This document shows positions 9,384 through 17,660 of a stretch of DNA of 64,000 nucleotides, one piece after another; within the stretch, counting starts at the first letter, position 1; the number at the start of each line of letters is the position of its first letter. The notes under the pieces were generated by a model. That model saw only the letters and a list, made by a program, of their open reading frames with translations, searched no databases and had not been told where the DNA came from. The position numbers were made by a program, and so were the translations under genes. Origin of the DNA: Lysinibacillus_B sp031181585 (GTDB lineage Bacteria > Bacillota > Bacilli > Bacillales_A > Planococcaceae); assembly GCF_047301505.1 (NCBI RefSeq), contig NZ_CP154840.1, forward strand, positions 4,030,001-4,094,000, read 5' to 3'.

Positions 9384-10769
9384 TTATTGCAAAGCAGCTA
9401 GGATGCGCTCTGCTGTTTTCTTACCGTTTTGGATACATGCTCCAATCCCTACACCAAAATAGGAACAGCCAGCAAGCAGCAAGTTCGGGTAGTTCTCCTC
9501 CAGGTCTTTCAACAATACAGACAATGCTTCATTATGTGCAAGGTCATACCGTGGCATTTGGTCAATCCATTTCGCGACATTTACGACTGTCGGTTCATCA
9601 TCAATTCCTAGACTTACCTTTACATCATTTCGCGCTACTTCCAGCAATTCTTGATCCGTCATAGCCGCAAGTTCCTCATAGCGGGGATTTACATTTTTAT
9701 AGAATAGACGCACAAGCAGGTTTCCATCATGCGATGTATGCTTCCATTTTCGGCTCGTCCATGTAGAGGCATCACATACTAAGTCACTATTGTGAGAAAC
9801 AATAAAGCCCGTACCATCTGCTGGTAATACGCTGTCTGGCACATCGAAGCCAAGATACAACGTGATAGCCGAAGCTGTAGTGAAACGCTTTAGATTTACT
9901 TTTAGCTGTTCATCTGCCAGTACTTTCTGCACCGTTGTATTAGGTACAGCGAGCACAACGACATCAGCGAGCACTGTTTCATGCCCAATATCTATTTTAT
10001 AGCAGCCATCTTCTTTCATCACACTGTGAATCTCTGTATTCTTCATGAAGTTCACTTCCGGCAGATTTGCTTCCAGCTGATCAATCAATGCTGAAAGCCC
10101 GTTCCGGAAGGAAATGAATTTTTTATTGGCAGCCTTCTCAAATTGTTCACGGTTTGCTTCGAACCCTTTGATAATACTGTCGTATTCATTTTTATAATCA
10201 ACAAGATACGGTAGAGTAGAAGCGAGAGAAAGCTGGTAAAGATCTCCGGAATAAACACCTGCAAGTACAGGGGCAATCTGTTTCCTTACAATTTCCTCCC
10301 CTAGGAAATATTCAAGAAATTCCCCAATCGAGCTTTCTTTCGTAAATCCTGTATTCGGCATTTCTAAATCTTTCAGGGCCCGCTTCTTTCCTTCTTCTGA
10401 AATAAGTGTACTAGCCTGCAGCGAATCAATGCTCATCGGAATACCAAATGTAGACCCTGCTGGTATTGCATGCAATTCGTTATTTGTATGGATATAGGAA
10501 ATCCCTGTCTCGTTATAAACAAGCTCTGATTCAAAATCAAGCTCCTTAACCAGCTCAAGCACCCCAGGATGACGTGCGACAATGGAATCTGCCCCTGTCT
10601 CCATGATAAAGCCGCCTTCATATGCTGAATGAATCTTACCGCCCAGATATTCATTGCGTTCAATTAAAATCAATTCCGCCTCGATGCCTTTTTCCTGCAT
10701 TTGGCGTTTTACATAGTGCATCGTACAAAGACCTGTAATCCCACCGCCTACGACTACAACTGTTTTCAT
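9384..10769 (-). CDS. hemY: Coproporphyrinogen III / protoporphyrinogen oxidase
   Basis: FAD-dependent oxidase of haem biosynthesis, 461 aa, also called CgoX in Firmicutes, where it oxidises coproporphyrinogen III. The N-terminus shows the dinucleotide motif VVGGGITGL (residues 6-14) followed by IERNEYLGGK and the ETGADS substrate region. The C-terminus ends with LLAGCSYFGVGIGACIQNGKKTAERI, the second FAD-binding signature of the family. It stands alone: the usual Bacillus partners hemE and hemH are not next to it. It has its own ribosome binding site and terminator, so it is likely monocistronic. Confidence 0.92.
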   Translation of the reverse strand: MKTVVVVGGGITGLCTMHYVKRQMQEKGIEAELILIERNEYLGGKIHSAYEGGFIMETGADSIVARHPGVLELVKELDFESELVYNETGISYIHTNNELHAIPAGSTFGIPMSIDSLQASTLISEEGKKRALKDLEMPNTGFTKESSIGEFLEYFLGEEIVRKQIAPVLAGVYSGDLYQLSLASTLPYLVDYKNEYDSIIKGFEANREQFEKAANKKFISFRNGLSALIDQLEANLPEVNFMKNTEIHSVMKEDGCYKIDIGHETVLADVVVLAVPNTTVQKVLADEQLKVNLKRFTTASAITLYLGFDVPDSVLPADGTGFIVSHNSDLVCDASTWTSRKWKHTSHDGNLLVRLFYKNVNPRYEELAAMTDQELLEVARNDVKVSLGIDDEPTVVNVAKWIDQMPRYDLAHNEALSVLLKDLEENYPNLLLAGCSYFGVGIGACIQNGKKTAERILAALQ

Positions 10770-10854
10770 ATATACCTCTCCTATATGTTCGAAATAACCT
10801 GCCTCTAGTATAAACTTTTTTCAGGATGAATACGTGAATGTTCTATTACAAATT

Positions 10855-10890
10855 AAAGAAAAAAGTATCCTTCCAAAAGATAGGATACTT
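10855..10890 (-). terminator. Terminator-like hairpin (distal copy) after hemAT
   Basis: Arms AAGTATCCT/AGGATACTT (10863-10890) with a T-rich tail on the minus strand. A near-identical hairpin lies at 11090-11117, just after the hemAT stop, with a structured repeat between the two copies. Confidence 0.7.
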
Positions 10891-10963
10891 CAGAGTGAAG
10901 ACAACGTCGTTTTTTGACTTTGTCTTTACGTTTTTTAGGTAACTTTATAAAATAACGGTTTAC

Positions 10964-11090
10964 TCAGCCTGTCTTGAAAACGCTTGCCAGACAAGGCGCG
11001 CCGACAAGTGAAGACGCGAATAGAACCTAAGTTCATGCGCGGACGAGCGAGGCAAGCAACGCTGGATGAGAGCCTTTGTCAACAGGCTGA
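10964..11090. repeat. Structured intergenic repeat element with terminal inverted repeats
   Basis: A 127-bp segment bounded by TCAGCCTGT (10964-10972) and its complement ACAGGCTGA (11082-11090). It is more GC-rich than its flanks and contains CGCGCCGAC and GCGCGGACGAGCG tracts that could fold. It is flanked by the duplicated hairpins at 10863-10890 and 11090-11117. It resembles a non-autonomous intergenic repeat; no coding sequence is evident. Confidence 0.55.
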
Positions 11091-11117
11091 AGTATCCTTC
11101 CAAAATATAGGATGCTT
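11090..11117 (-). terminator. Proximal copy of the hemAT terminator hairpin
   Basis: Arms AAGTATCCT / AGGATGCTT around a TCCAAAATAT loop, 51 nt after the hemAT stop. On the minus strand the T-run that follows the distal copy is absent because the repeat element begins here, so this copy is probably a weak terminator. Confidence 0.5.
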
Positions 11118-11167
11118 TTCATAACAGCCTTGATAGATGGAGATCCACACCCCTCCTCGGCTGCCTA

Positions 11168-12460
11168 TTATTTACTTAGTTCATGGGAAATACATGCTAA
11201 TTCGTCTGCTGAATGTGCCACTTTTTCAAATGAGACAGACAATTTATCAATTCCCTGCCCCAAGAGTTCAATTTCTTGCCCTATCAAGCCGTTCTGCATT
11301 TTTGTCTCACGCATTGATCGCAGAATCTGAGAAAATTTCCGCTCTGTCTGAAGCATTCCTTCTCCACCAAATTGCACAGCTTCCTGTATATGATTGAGCG
11401 AAGCTTCTAACTTAACTGTACGCTCATTTGTATCGTGCAACAATTCTCCCACCGTATCAGTTGATGATTTCGTCTGCTCAGCTAGTTTTCTTACTTCATT
11501 GGCTACTACCGCAAAGCCTTTTCCTGCATCCCCTGCACGTGCTGCTTCAATAGAAGCGTTAAGCGCCAATAAGTTCGTTTGGGTAGCAATATTTGTCACA
11601 ATCGACATCACACTTTCCATTTGCTTCGTCATTTCCGTCAAACGGTCAATATCACGAGTAATCTCCGTTACCGAGGAAGTAATATTCTCCATATTAAGAG
11701 ATTGTGCTTGCATTTGGCTTTGGCCGTCAAGTGCCTGTTGTTCTGTGCCATTTGAAATCTCACCTGCACGCTTTGCATGAGATGTAAGCTCATCCATTTG
11801 TGCAATGAGTTGTTGATAAGCAGCATTTGTTTGTTCAGAAATATAAGCTAGATTTTCCGATGATTCAATAATTGCTCGCCCTATATCCTGCTTCTGCTCC
11901 TCATCCGCCCGCCTCGTCTCCTCTACATAAGCTTCAAATGCTTCCAACACCAGCTGTTGCTCCAAGTTTAAAATTTTTGAAATAGCTGCTAACGTGCTGA
12001 ATTGGTCTTCTATATGAGAAATGTTCATCTTAACATACTGCATGAATGATATATTCAAATTTTGAAATGCCGCGATATACCATTGGGTAGGCAAGCCAAT
12101 ATGCACATGCACCTTCGCAATGCGCTCTCGCTTGTGAAGGAATGGCGCGTCAATGATGCCGCCAAACATTTCATAAATATGCCCTTTCAACGTAACTTTC
12201 AAGCGTTCAATTGTACTATGATTATCAATGATTTTAAGTAAATGCGGCTCTATCTGCAAAGATCGATAAAAACTATCTACAATTTCATCTATATTCTTTT
12301 CTATATACGGCTGAAACGCCTGAAGGTATTTTAGATCTGTCTCTGTCAGCATGAGCATAGCCAGCTGTTTTTTTATCTTTGGCTGATTATCTATTTGAAT
12401 TTTCACCTGCATAGAATCTAGGTTGATACGCTCTAGATGTGATGTCTTTTTAAAGAACAT
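11168..12460 (-). CDS. hemAT: Globin-coupled haem aerotaxis transducer (HemAT)
   Basis: Cytoplasmic oxygen sensor of 430 aa that feeds the chemotaxis kinase CheA. The N-terminal globin domain (about 15-175) carries the proximal haem ligand His118 in RIAKVH and a distal-pocket Tyr65 in DSFYRSL, matching B. subtilis HemAT. The C-terminal half is a chemoreceptor signalling domain with its hairpin tip (about 290-330: NLLALNASIEAARAGDAGKG). There are no transmembrane segments, as expected for HemAT. The ATG at 12460 begins MFFKK like the B. subtilis protein and has AAGTGGTG upstream; an in-frame TTG at 12478 is the alternative. No che genes lie nearby. Confidence 0.92.
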   Translation of the reverse strand: MFFKKTSHLERINLDSMQVKIQIDNQPKIKKQLAMLMLTETDLKYLQAFQPYIEKNIDEIVDSFYRSLQIEPHLLKIIDNHSTIERLKVTLKGHIYEMFGGIIDAPFLHKRERIAKVHVHIGLPTQWYIAAFQNLNISFMQYVKMNISHIEDQFSTLAAISKILNLEQQLVLEAFEAYVEETRRADEEQKQDIGRAIIESSENLAYISEQTNAAYQQLIAQMDELTSHAKRAGEISNGTEQQALDGQSQMQAQSLNMENITSSVTEITRDIDRLTEMTKQMESVMSIVTNIATQTNLLALNASIEAARAGDAGKGFAVVANEVRKLAEQTKSSTDTVGELLHDTNERTVKLEASLNHIQEAVQFGGEGMLQTERKFSQILRSMRETKMQNGLIGQEIELLGQGIDKLSVSFEKVAHSADELACISHELSK

Positions 12461-12669
12461 ACAATACACCACTTTCAATAAATTTACATACTTACACTAG
12501 ATTACTATGTTTCTCCCTTAATTCAAGACAAATTCACACCCGTGTGTAAAATTAAGGAAATAGTCTTATATTATTCTGTAGTCATAAACAAATATAACTG
12601 AGTGAGTCGATAATACCACTATAAAACAACTCATCAATATTACTTTAGATTCACTTTTATTCAAAATAA

Positions 12670-12689
12670 GAAAACAACCTACTGTTTTC
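12670..12689. repeat. Small hairpin
   Basis: GAAAACA and TGTTTTC arms around a 6-nt loop, next to the terminator of the downstream minus-strand gene. Function not evident. Confidence 0.35.
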
Positions 12690-12692
12690 CTC

Positions 12693-12733
12693 AAAAAAAT
12701 TGTACACTCCTCTCATTTCAAAGGAGTGTACAT
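12693..12733 (-). terminator. Terminator of the coiled-coil protein gene
   Basis: Perfect arms TGTACACTCCT / AGGAGTGTACA followed on the minus strand by seven T residues. Confidence 0.9.
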
Positions 12734-12737
12734 TTCG

Positions 12738-13238
12738 TTACAAAGTTGAAAGCTTTTCTATCATAGTTTTCATCTCGACTTCCAACGAAGCAGAACGTTT
12801 TTCTAAATAACCGATTCGATCATCGGCACGATTCAGTATCGTACTATCAGGCGCTAGCATTTTTACGACATCCCATGTAAATAAACGTAACGTCCGCAGT
12901 CCTGCCTCCAGCTTTCGTACTTCTTTACCCCATGTCAGCACAGTCTGATCATGTGTTTTTTCTTTTTTTATTTCTCTCCGATTTTCATAAATCATTTCAT
13001 CCATTTTATCAAATCGTATCTTTTGCTTTTCCTCCATCCGCTCAAGCTTACCGGCATACTTTCCTTTCTCCGCCCGATCGATGCCCGCTTCTTTAAACCC
13101 TTTCAAATAACCGACGATAGTACTTAGCTCTGTTAGATCCTCTTGCTGTTCTGCTAAAATTCCCCGCAGAGTCTGAATGTGTTCTTCATTATATGAAGCC
13201 GTTTCTTTTGTTACAGTAGGTACCGCAAATAATAGCAT
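12738..13238 (-). CDS. Hypothetical coiled-coil protein
   Basis: Not recognised. The protein has 166 aa with a perfect TAAGGAGG ribosome binding site before the ATG at 13238. It is rich in Glu and Lys with heptad-like spacing from about residue 15 to 95 and again from 130 to 166, so it is probably an elongated helical protein. There is no signal peptide cleavage motif or membrane segment beyond a short hydrophobic N-terminus (MLLFAVP). It has its own terminator and appears monocistronic. Sequence composition is like that of its neighbours. No function is proposed. Confidence 0.7.
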   Translation of the reverse strand: MLLFAVPTVTKETASYNEEHIQTLRGILAEQQEDLTELSTIVGYLKGFKEAGIDRAEKGKYAGKLERMEEKQKIRFDKMDEMIYENRREIKKEKTHDQTVLTWGKEVRKLEAGLRTLRLFTWDVVKMLAPDSTILNRADDRIGYLEKRSASLEVEMKTMIEKLSTL

Positions 13239-13372
13239 GATAAAACCTCCTTATTCATCTTCTACTACAACACTATTAGCCTGTTTGATGATAGTTGTAA
13301 ACATTCTGCTGCTTCTTTATAATCGCTTCTCTATTATTCACATAATGAAGAAATGCTATTCTCTCTCAGCGT

Positions 13373-14215
13373 TCACCATTCCTGCGCTGCCTCTTCAAGC
13401 TGGGCATCGGCAGCAAGAAGCCACTTTCTCGATTCTTCTTCGTCTCTCGGCACACATTCTCCTGCTTCAAATAAATCTGCGAGATTCATCTTTGCCTGAT
13501 AATCGCCAAGGAGGGCTGCCTGCTTATAATAGGTGATAGCCTTTTGTCCGTTCTGCGCTACTGCAATTCCCTTTTCATATAGATAGCCCAGATTATAGAT
13601 AGCATCTATATGAAATTGCGCTGCTGCGCGTTCAAACCACTCCAGCGCCCTTTCATTATCTTGTTTTTTTCCTAGAAGACCTTCTAAATAAATACTTCCT
13701 AGACGATATTGTGCATCATCATAGCCGCCAATTGCTGCCTGTTCATAATACACATAGGCCTGTTTTTCATCTGGCGTGGTTCCTAGTCCCTGTTCATACA
13801 TGATGCCCAATGTAAACATTGCCTCCACTATCCCCTTTTCTGCTGCGTAGATAAACCATTCTAGCGCTCTTGCTTCATCTACCTCCACAGATTCACCATT
13901 TAAATACATATCAGCAAGGTTATTTGCTGCATCTGCATGGCCCTTTTTTGCCGCCTGCTCATACAGCTCGAATGCACGTTTCTCATCAATATCTGTTCCG
14001 TCACCTGCGTAATAGCAATTCGCCAATTCATATTGTGCCGGAGCATATTCCTGCTTCGATGCTTCCTGAAGCCACCTAACGGCTTCACTTTCTCGTTCTT
14101 TCTCTTTTAATCGCATAGCAATAGTGAACATTGCCTCTGCATTTCCCTCTATGGCCTGTACAGCCGTGCTGTGCAGCTCTTCCCCTATGAGTTCAAATAA
14201 TGATTGTTGGTCCAT
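13373..14215 (-). CDS. Sel1-like repeat (TPR-type) protein
   Basis: 280 aa made almost wholly of Sel1-like repeats of about 36 residues; recognisable units begin near residues 36, 71, 107, 143, 180 and 217, each with the A-x-x-x-L-G/A-x-x-Y-x-x-G pattern (for example YELANCYYAGDGT, LGSIYLEGLLG, LGYLYEKGIAV). Such solenoids mediate protein-protein contacts. Its start ATG overlaps the stop codon of the upstream LysR gene as TAATG, so the two are translationally coupled and likely work together. The partner protein is unknown. Confidence 0.85.
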   Translation of the reverse strand: MDQQSLFELIGEELHSTAVQAIEGNAEAMFTIAMRLKEKERESEAVRWLQEASKQEYAPAQYELANCYYAGDGTDIDEKRAFELYEQAAKKGHADAANNLADMYLNGESVEVDEARALEWFIYAAEKGIVEAMFTLGIMYEQGLGTTPDEKQAYVYYEQAAIGGYDDAQYRLGSIYLEGLLGKKQDNERALEWFERAAAQFHIDAIYNLGYLYEKGIAVAQNGQKAITYYKQAALLGDYQAKMNLADLFEAGECVPRDEEESRKWLLAADAQLEEAAQEW

Positions 14216-15102
14216 TATGACTCTCCTCTAAAATAATCAATTAAATACTGTTTAAATTCATTTGCAGCCGGCGATAAATAACGGCCCTTCGCCCAAGCTA
14301 CGCCAATTTTCCGCCGGCATGCAGGTGAGCTCACTGAAATTTTCTTTACATTAAAATGTTCAAGCCCCTTAATATGGGGGATAAGGGATACGCCAAGACC
14401 TGCTCCAACGAATCCCGCTATTGTATGCATCTCTTCTCCCGAAAAAGTAGTTTTTGCCGTGACACCTGCCTCTTTCAAAAATTGATCAACAATTTGACGT
14501 AAAGAATTCCCGCGCTTTATTGAAATAAACGACTCATCTTTTATCTCCTGGAGCTCAATAGTATCTTTACTTGCCAGATGATGATTTAAAGGGACAATAA
14601 CAAATAATTCTTCACTCCAAAGGTCCACCCACTCGATATCGATGAGTTTTGACTCGATGTCCTGCGATAGGCAAAGATCGATTGCCCCTTCTTCCAGGCG
14701 CTTTAGTAGATTAAGGGATGTAGCCTGTGTTAAGGAAAACTGCATATGAGGGTATTTTTGCGGCACTGTAGCCATGAGTTCAGGAACAACTTCCATACCA
14801 AGTGTATGAATAAAGCCGAACGCTACCTCTCCATGTCCTGGAGTGGTGATATCCCCAAATTCCTGCATAATTTTGTCGTATTCAGCTAATATAATATCGA
14901 CACTTTCTAGAAATAAAATGCCATAGCGATTCAAATAGATCGAGCGTCCTTGCCTGTCAAAAAGCGGTACGCCAAGCTCTTGTTCGATATTGCCAATTGA
15001 CTTGCTGAGTGCAGGCTGCGAGATGCTGAGTTTTTCTGCTGCACGGGTCATATGCTGTAGATGTGCGACAGTTTTAAAGTACTGTAATTGCTGAATTTCC
15101 AT
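14215..15102 (-). CDS. LysR-family transcriptional regulator
   Basis: Transcription factor of 295 aa with the classical LysR winged helix at the N-terminus (about 3-62: FKTVAHLQHMTRAAEKLSISQPALSKSI) and a periplasmic-binding-like effector domain (about 90-290). It resembles the GltC/YtlI/YybE group but I cannot name it. The ribosome binding site AAAGGAG lies 11 nt upstream of the ATG. It is co-transcribed with the Sel1-repeat gene; the divergent carboxylesterase gene begins 224 bp away, and LysR proteins often control a divergent neighbour, so that gene is a possible target. Confidence 0.9.
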   Translation of the reverse strand: MEIQQLQYFKTVAHLQHMTRAAEKLSISQPALSKSIGNIEQELGVPLFDRQGRSIYLNRYGILFLESVDIILAEYDKIMQEFGDITTPGHGEVAFGFIHTLGMEVVPELMATVPQKYPHMQFSLTQATSLNLLKRLEEGAIDLCLSQDIESKLIDIEWVDLWSEELFVIVPLNHHLASKDTIELQEIKDESFISIKRGNSLRQIVDQFLKEAGVTAKTTFSGEEMHTIAGFVGAGLGVSLIPHIKGLEHFNVKKISVSSPACRRKIGVAWAKGRYLSPAANEFKQYLIDYFRGES

Positions 15103-15326
15103 GAGAAAATGTCTCCTTTTAATTCATAACTAAAAGATATCGAAATAATAGAAATAATAAATTGTACTTATGTATTTATAGCACTATAATAGCTATAGTG
15201 AAACGAATTCATAACAAATTTTTAAATGAATTACAACTAGTTTTTTTAAATTTTCGATTGATTGTCAAATTTTCTTACATCAAATGAACATACATTATCA
15301 CATATTTAAAAGGAGTTTGTTAAAAA

Positions 15327-16073
15327 ATGAAAATCATTCCACCAAAGCCTTTTACAATTGAAGCTGGCAAACGCGCTGTTCTTCTGTTACACGGCTTTAC
15401 CGGAAACACAAATGATGTAAAACGTTTAGGAAAATATTTAGCAGATCGTAATTACACTGTGCATGCGCCTCTTTATAAAGGACATGGCAGTGATCCGAAG
15501 ACATTAATTCAAACAAACCCGATTGAATGGTGGAACAGCGTAATTGAAGGCTATGATGTCTTACGCAATCTTGGATATGAAGAAATTGCTGTTGCCGGTG
15601 TATCTCTTGGCGGTATTTTCTCATTAAAGCTTGGCGTTGAACGTCCAACGAAGGCAATCGTAACAATGTCAGCGCCTGCCATCGCGAAAAGCCCGGAAAG
15701 CTTACAAAGCCGTATTATTGATTATGCTATTAATTATAAAAAACTATCCGGTACGTATGATCCAAATGTAGATCGCCCGGAGCGTGTAGCAGATTTAGTT
15801 CGGATGCCATCGCTTGACTATTTGCAAGGGATGATTAATGATACTAGTAGTAAACTTGAAAATATCCAGGCACCCGTCCACATCCTACGAGGTCTACAGG
15901 ACGATGAATATTATTGTGAAAGTGCAGATCTAATTTACAGCTCTGTGAAATCACGTATCAAATCAGTGAAGACATTTATCAACTCTGGCCATATTCTAAC
16001 ATTAGGTCAAGAGCGTGATTTAGTGTTCGAAGAAGTTTACCGCTTCTTTGAGGGACTAAAATGGAAAGAATAA
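15327..16073 (+). CDS. Carboxylesterase, alpha/beta hydrolase (Est30/YvaK-like)
   Basis: Small cytoplasmic carboxylesterase, 248 aa, that hydrolyses short-chain esters. The oxyanion-region motif is HGFTG (about 22-26) and the nucleophile Ser lies in GVSLGG (near 93). Asp in GLQDDEYY (near 193) and His in GHILTLGQERD (near 223) complete the triad. It matches Geobacillus Est30 in length and motif spacing. In Bacillus the homologue sits near secG-rnr; here it is alone, divergent from the LysR gene, with AAAGGAG 12 nt before its ATG. A second, more distant member occurs at 61839-62537. Confidence 0.9.
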   Translation: MKIIPPKPFTIEAGKRAVLLLHGFTGNTNDVKRLGKYLADRNYTVHAPLYKGHGSDPKTLIQTNPIEWWNSVIEGYDVLRNLGYEEIAVAGVSLGGIFSLKLGVERPTKAIVTMSAPAIAKSPESLQSRIIDYAINYKKLSGTYDPNVDRPERVADLVRMPSLDYLQGMINDTSSKLENIQAPVHILRGLQDDEYYCESADLIYSSVKSRIKSVKTFINSGHILTLGQERDLVFEEVYRFFEGLKWKE

Positions 16074-16148
16074 TGAATAAACATTTTGTTATTCGTCTAT
16101 ACTAACTACATTATCCCCAGCAGAACACCCCTTCTGCTATATATATTA

Positions 16149-16194
16149 AAAATAAGCGACGAGGCAGATTCCCCATCTCCTCGCCGCTTATTTT
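16149..16194. terminator. Bidirectional terminator between carboxylesterase and SGNH-SLH genes
   Basis: Arms AAAATAAGCG-CGAGG / CCTCG-CGCTTATTTT with A/T flanks on both sides, between two converging genes; it overlaps the stop codon of the minus-strand gene. Confidence 0.88.
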
Positions 16195-17542
16195 AATTTC
16201 CTGCAATCACCTGCTCGTAAAAGTTCGAGATGATCTTTGCAGCCTGGGCACGTGTTAAATACCCAGTTGGATTGAACTTCCCTGTTGAACCTACTCCAGA
16301 AGCAATTTGTTTATCGTATAGGAATGTAATAGCGTTCTGATATTCGCTGCTGTATGTGCTGATATCGATGAACGGCGCTATTTTCACCGGCTTATATGTC
16401 TTTCCTGACTCTTCTTCATAAGCACGATGAATCATTAATGCCATTTGCGCACGAGTAATACGGTCACCCGGCATAAACAACTGCCCAATCCCCTTGACAA
16501 TTCCTGCTTCAGCCGCTGCGGCAACTTCCTCCTGCGTTTTCACTGGGTAGCCGAGTAAATCCGTAAATTGTACTGGTTTTTCTGCCTTCAGTTCCAGCGC
16601 ACGTGTTAAAATCGATGTCATTTGGACGCGTGTCAACGGATTATACGGCTTAAATGTGCCATCTTTGTATCCGTTCATAAGTCCATACTCTGCTGCCTTT
16701 ACTGCATAGCCATATGATTCACTGTTCTGTGGAATGTCCGTAAAGTCGACCTTTACTTCAGGAAGAGGTACTAGCCCAATGTATTCAAGGACCGGCTTCG
16801 CAAATTGCTCAGCTATCACCTTGTAGCCTTCTTCACTTGGGTGGATATTCTCAGGGTTTGGCAGGTATGCCGCCGTATCGGAGGCAATGATATCGTTCAC
16901 TTTTACAAAGTACGCTCCATTCCCTTCTGCCATCCCTTTCACCAGTTTATCGAGCTCTCCTACCAGCATATTCAATTGTACAGAAAGCTCCGTTACATGT
17001 GGGAAAGGATTATAGTATCCCATAACAAATACGTCTGCAGTTGGATTAAGCTGTGAAATCCGCTTCAAAATAGCCGTGTAATTTCCGACCATTTTTACGA
17101 TTGCCCGCTGCACTTCAGCAGGGTCCAAGCTAATATTCCCCGACTCATCACGCTCTAAGTTTTGCAAAACATCATTTGCTCCGACACTAATCGTGATAAC
17201 ATCTGCCTTTTTTACTTCGTCTGTTAAAGAAACAGTTTCTCCTGTTTCAGACGATGGCTTTTCTACATCTTTATTCAATTCATTCAAGACATGCTCGGTT
17301 GTATAACCCGGCACTGCAAAACCTTTGTTGTAGGAAGCTAACAAACCGGCTTCCCCTAATGTTTGAGCAAGGAAATCTGCGTAGCCTGTCCCGATTCCTC
17401 CCGTTTCTATCATCCCGGCAGCAAGTGAATCCCCTAATGCAAGATAGTGGGCCGGCTGCCCATTATTGCCTGTCATGGCCGCTGCTGGGCTGACGAGCTG
17501 GAATGTCAAAAATATTACGGCTAAAAACTTAAGTAATTTCAA
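16193..17542 (-). CDS. Secreted SGNH/GDSL hydrolase with three S-layer homology domains
   Basis: Cell-surface esterase/lipase-like protein, 449 aa. A signal peptide (residues 1-22, cleavage after AAA) is followed by an SGNH domain (about 30-255): block I GDSLAAG with Ser39, block III GANDV, and a C-terminal ENIHPS in place of the usual DxxHP, so the catalytic dyad has an altered acidic position. Three SLH repeats (about 265-320, 325-385 and 390-449; for example AAEYGLMNGYKDGTFKPYNPLTRVQM) anchor it to secondary cell-wall polymer. Substrate unknown. Confidence 0.88.
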   Translation of the reverse strand: MKLLKFLAVIFLTFQLVSPAAAMTGNNGQPAHYLALGDSLAAGMIETGGIGTGYADFLAQTLGEAGLLASYNKGFAVPGYTTEHVLNELNKDVEKPSSETGETVSLTDEVKKADVITISVGANDVLQNLERDESGNISLDPAEVQRAIVKMVGNYTAILKRISQLNPTADVFVMGYYNPFPHVTELSVQLNMLVGELDKLVKGMAEGNGAYFVKVNDIIASDTAAYLPNPENIHPSEEGYKVIAEQFAKPVLEYIGLVPLPEVKVDFTDIPQNSESYGYAVKAAEYGLMNGYKDGTFKPYNPLTRVQMTSILTRALELKAEKPVQFTDLLGYPVKTQEEVAAAAEAGIVKGIGQLFMPGDRITRAQMALMIHRAYEEESGKTYKPVKIAPFIDISTYSSEYQNAITFLYDKQIASGVGSTGKFNPTGYLTRAQAAKIISNFYEQVIAGN

Positions 17543-17660
17543 ACACTCTTCCTCCTTTACTGTTGTACTGTATTAATTATAGTAGATTCTATCAATCTCC
17601 TGCAAAGATTCAGAAGAAGTATTCTAGATACTGCCCATCCGCAAATGAAAGGCAGCTAGA

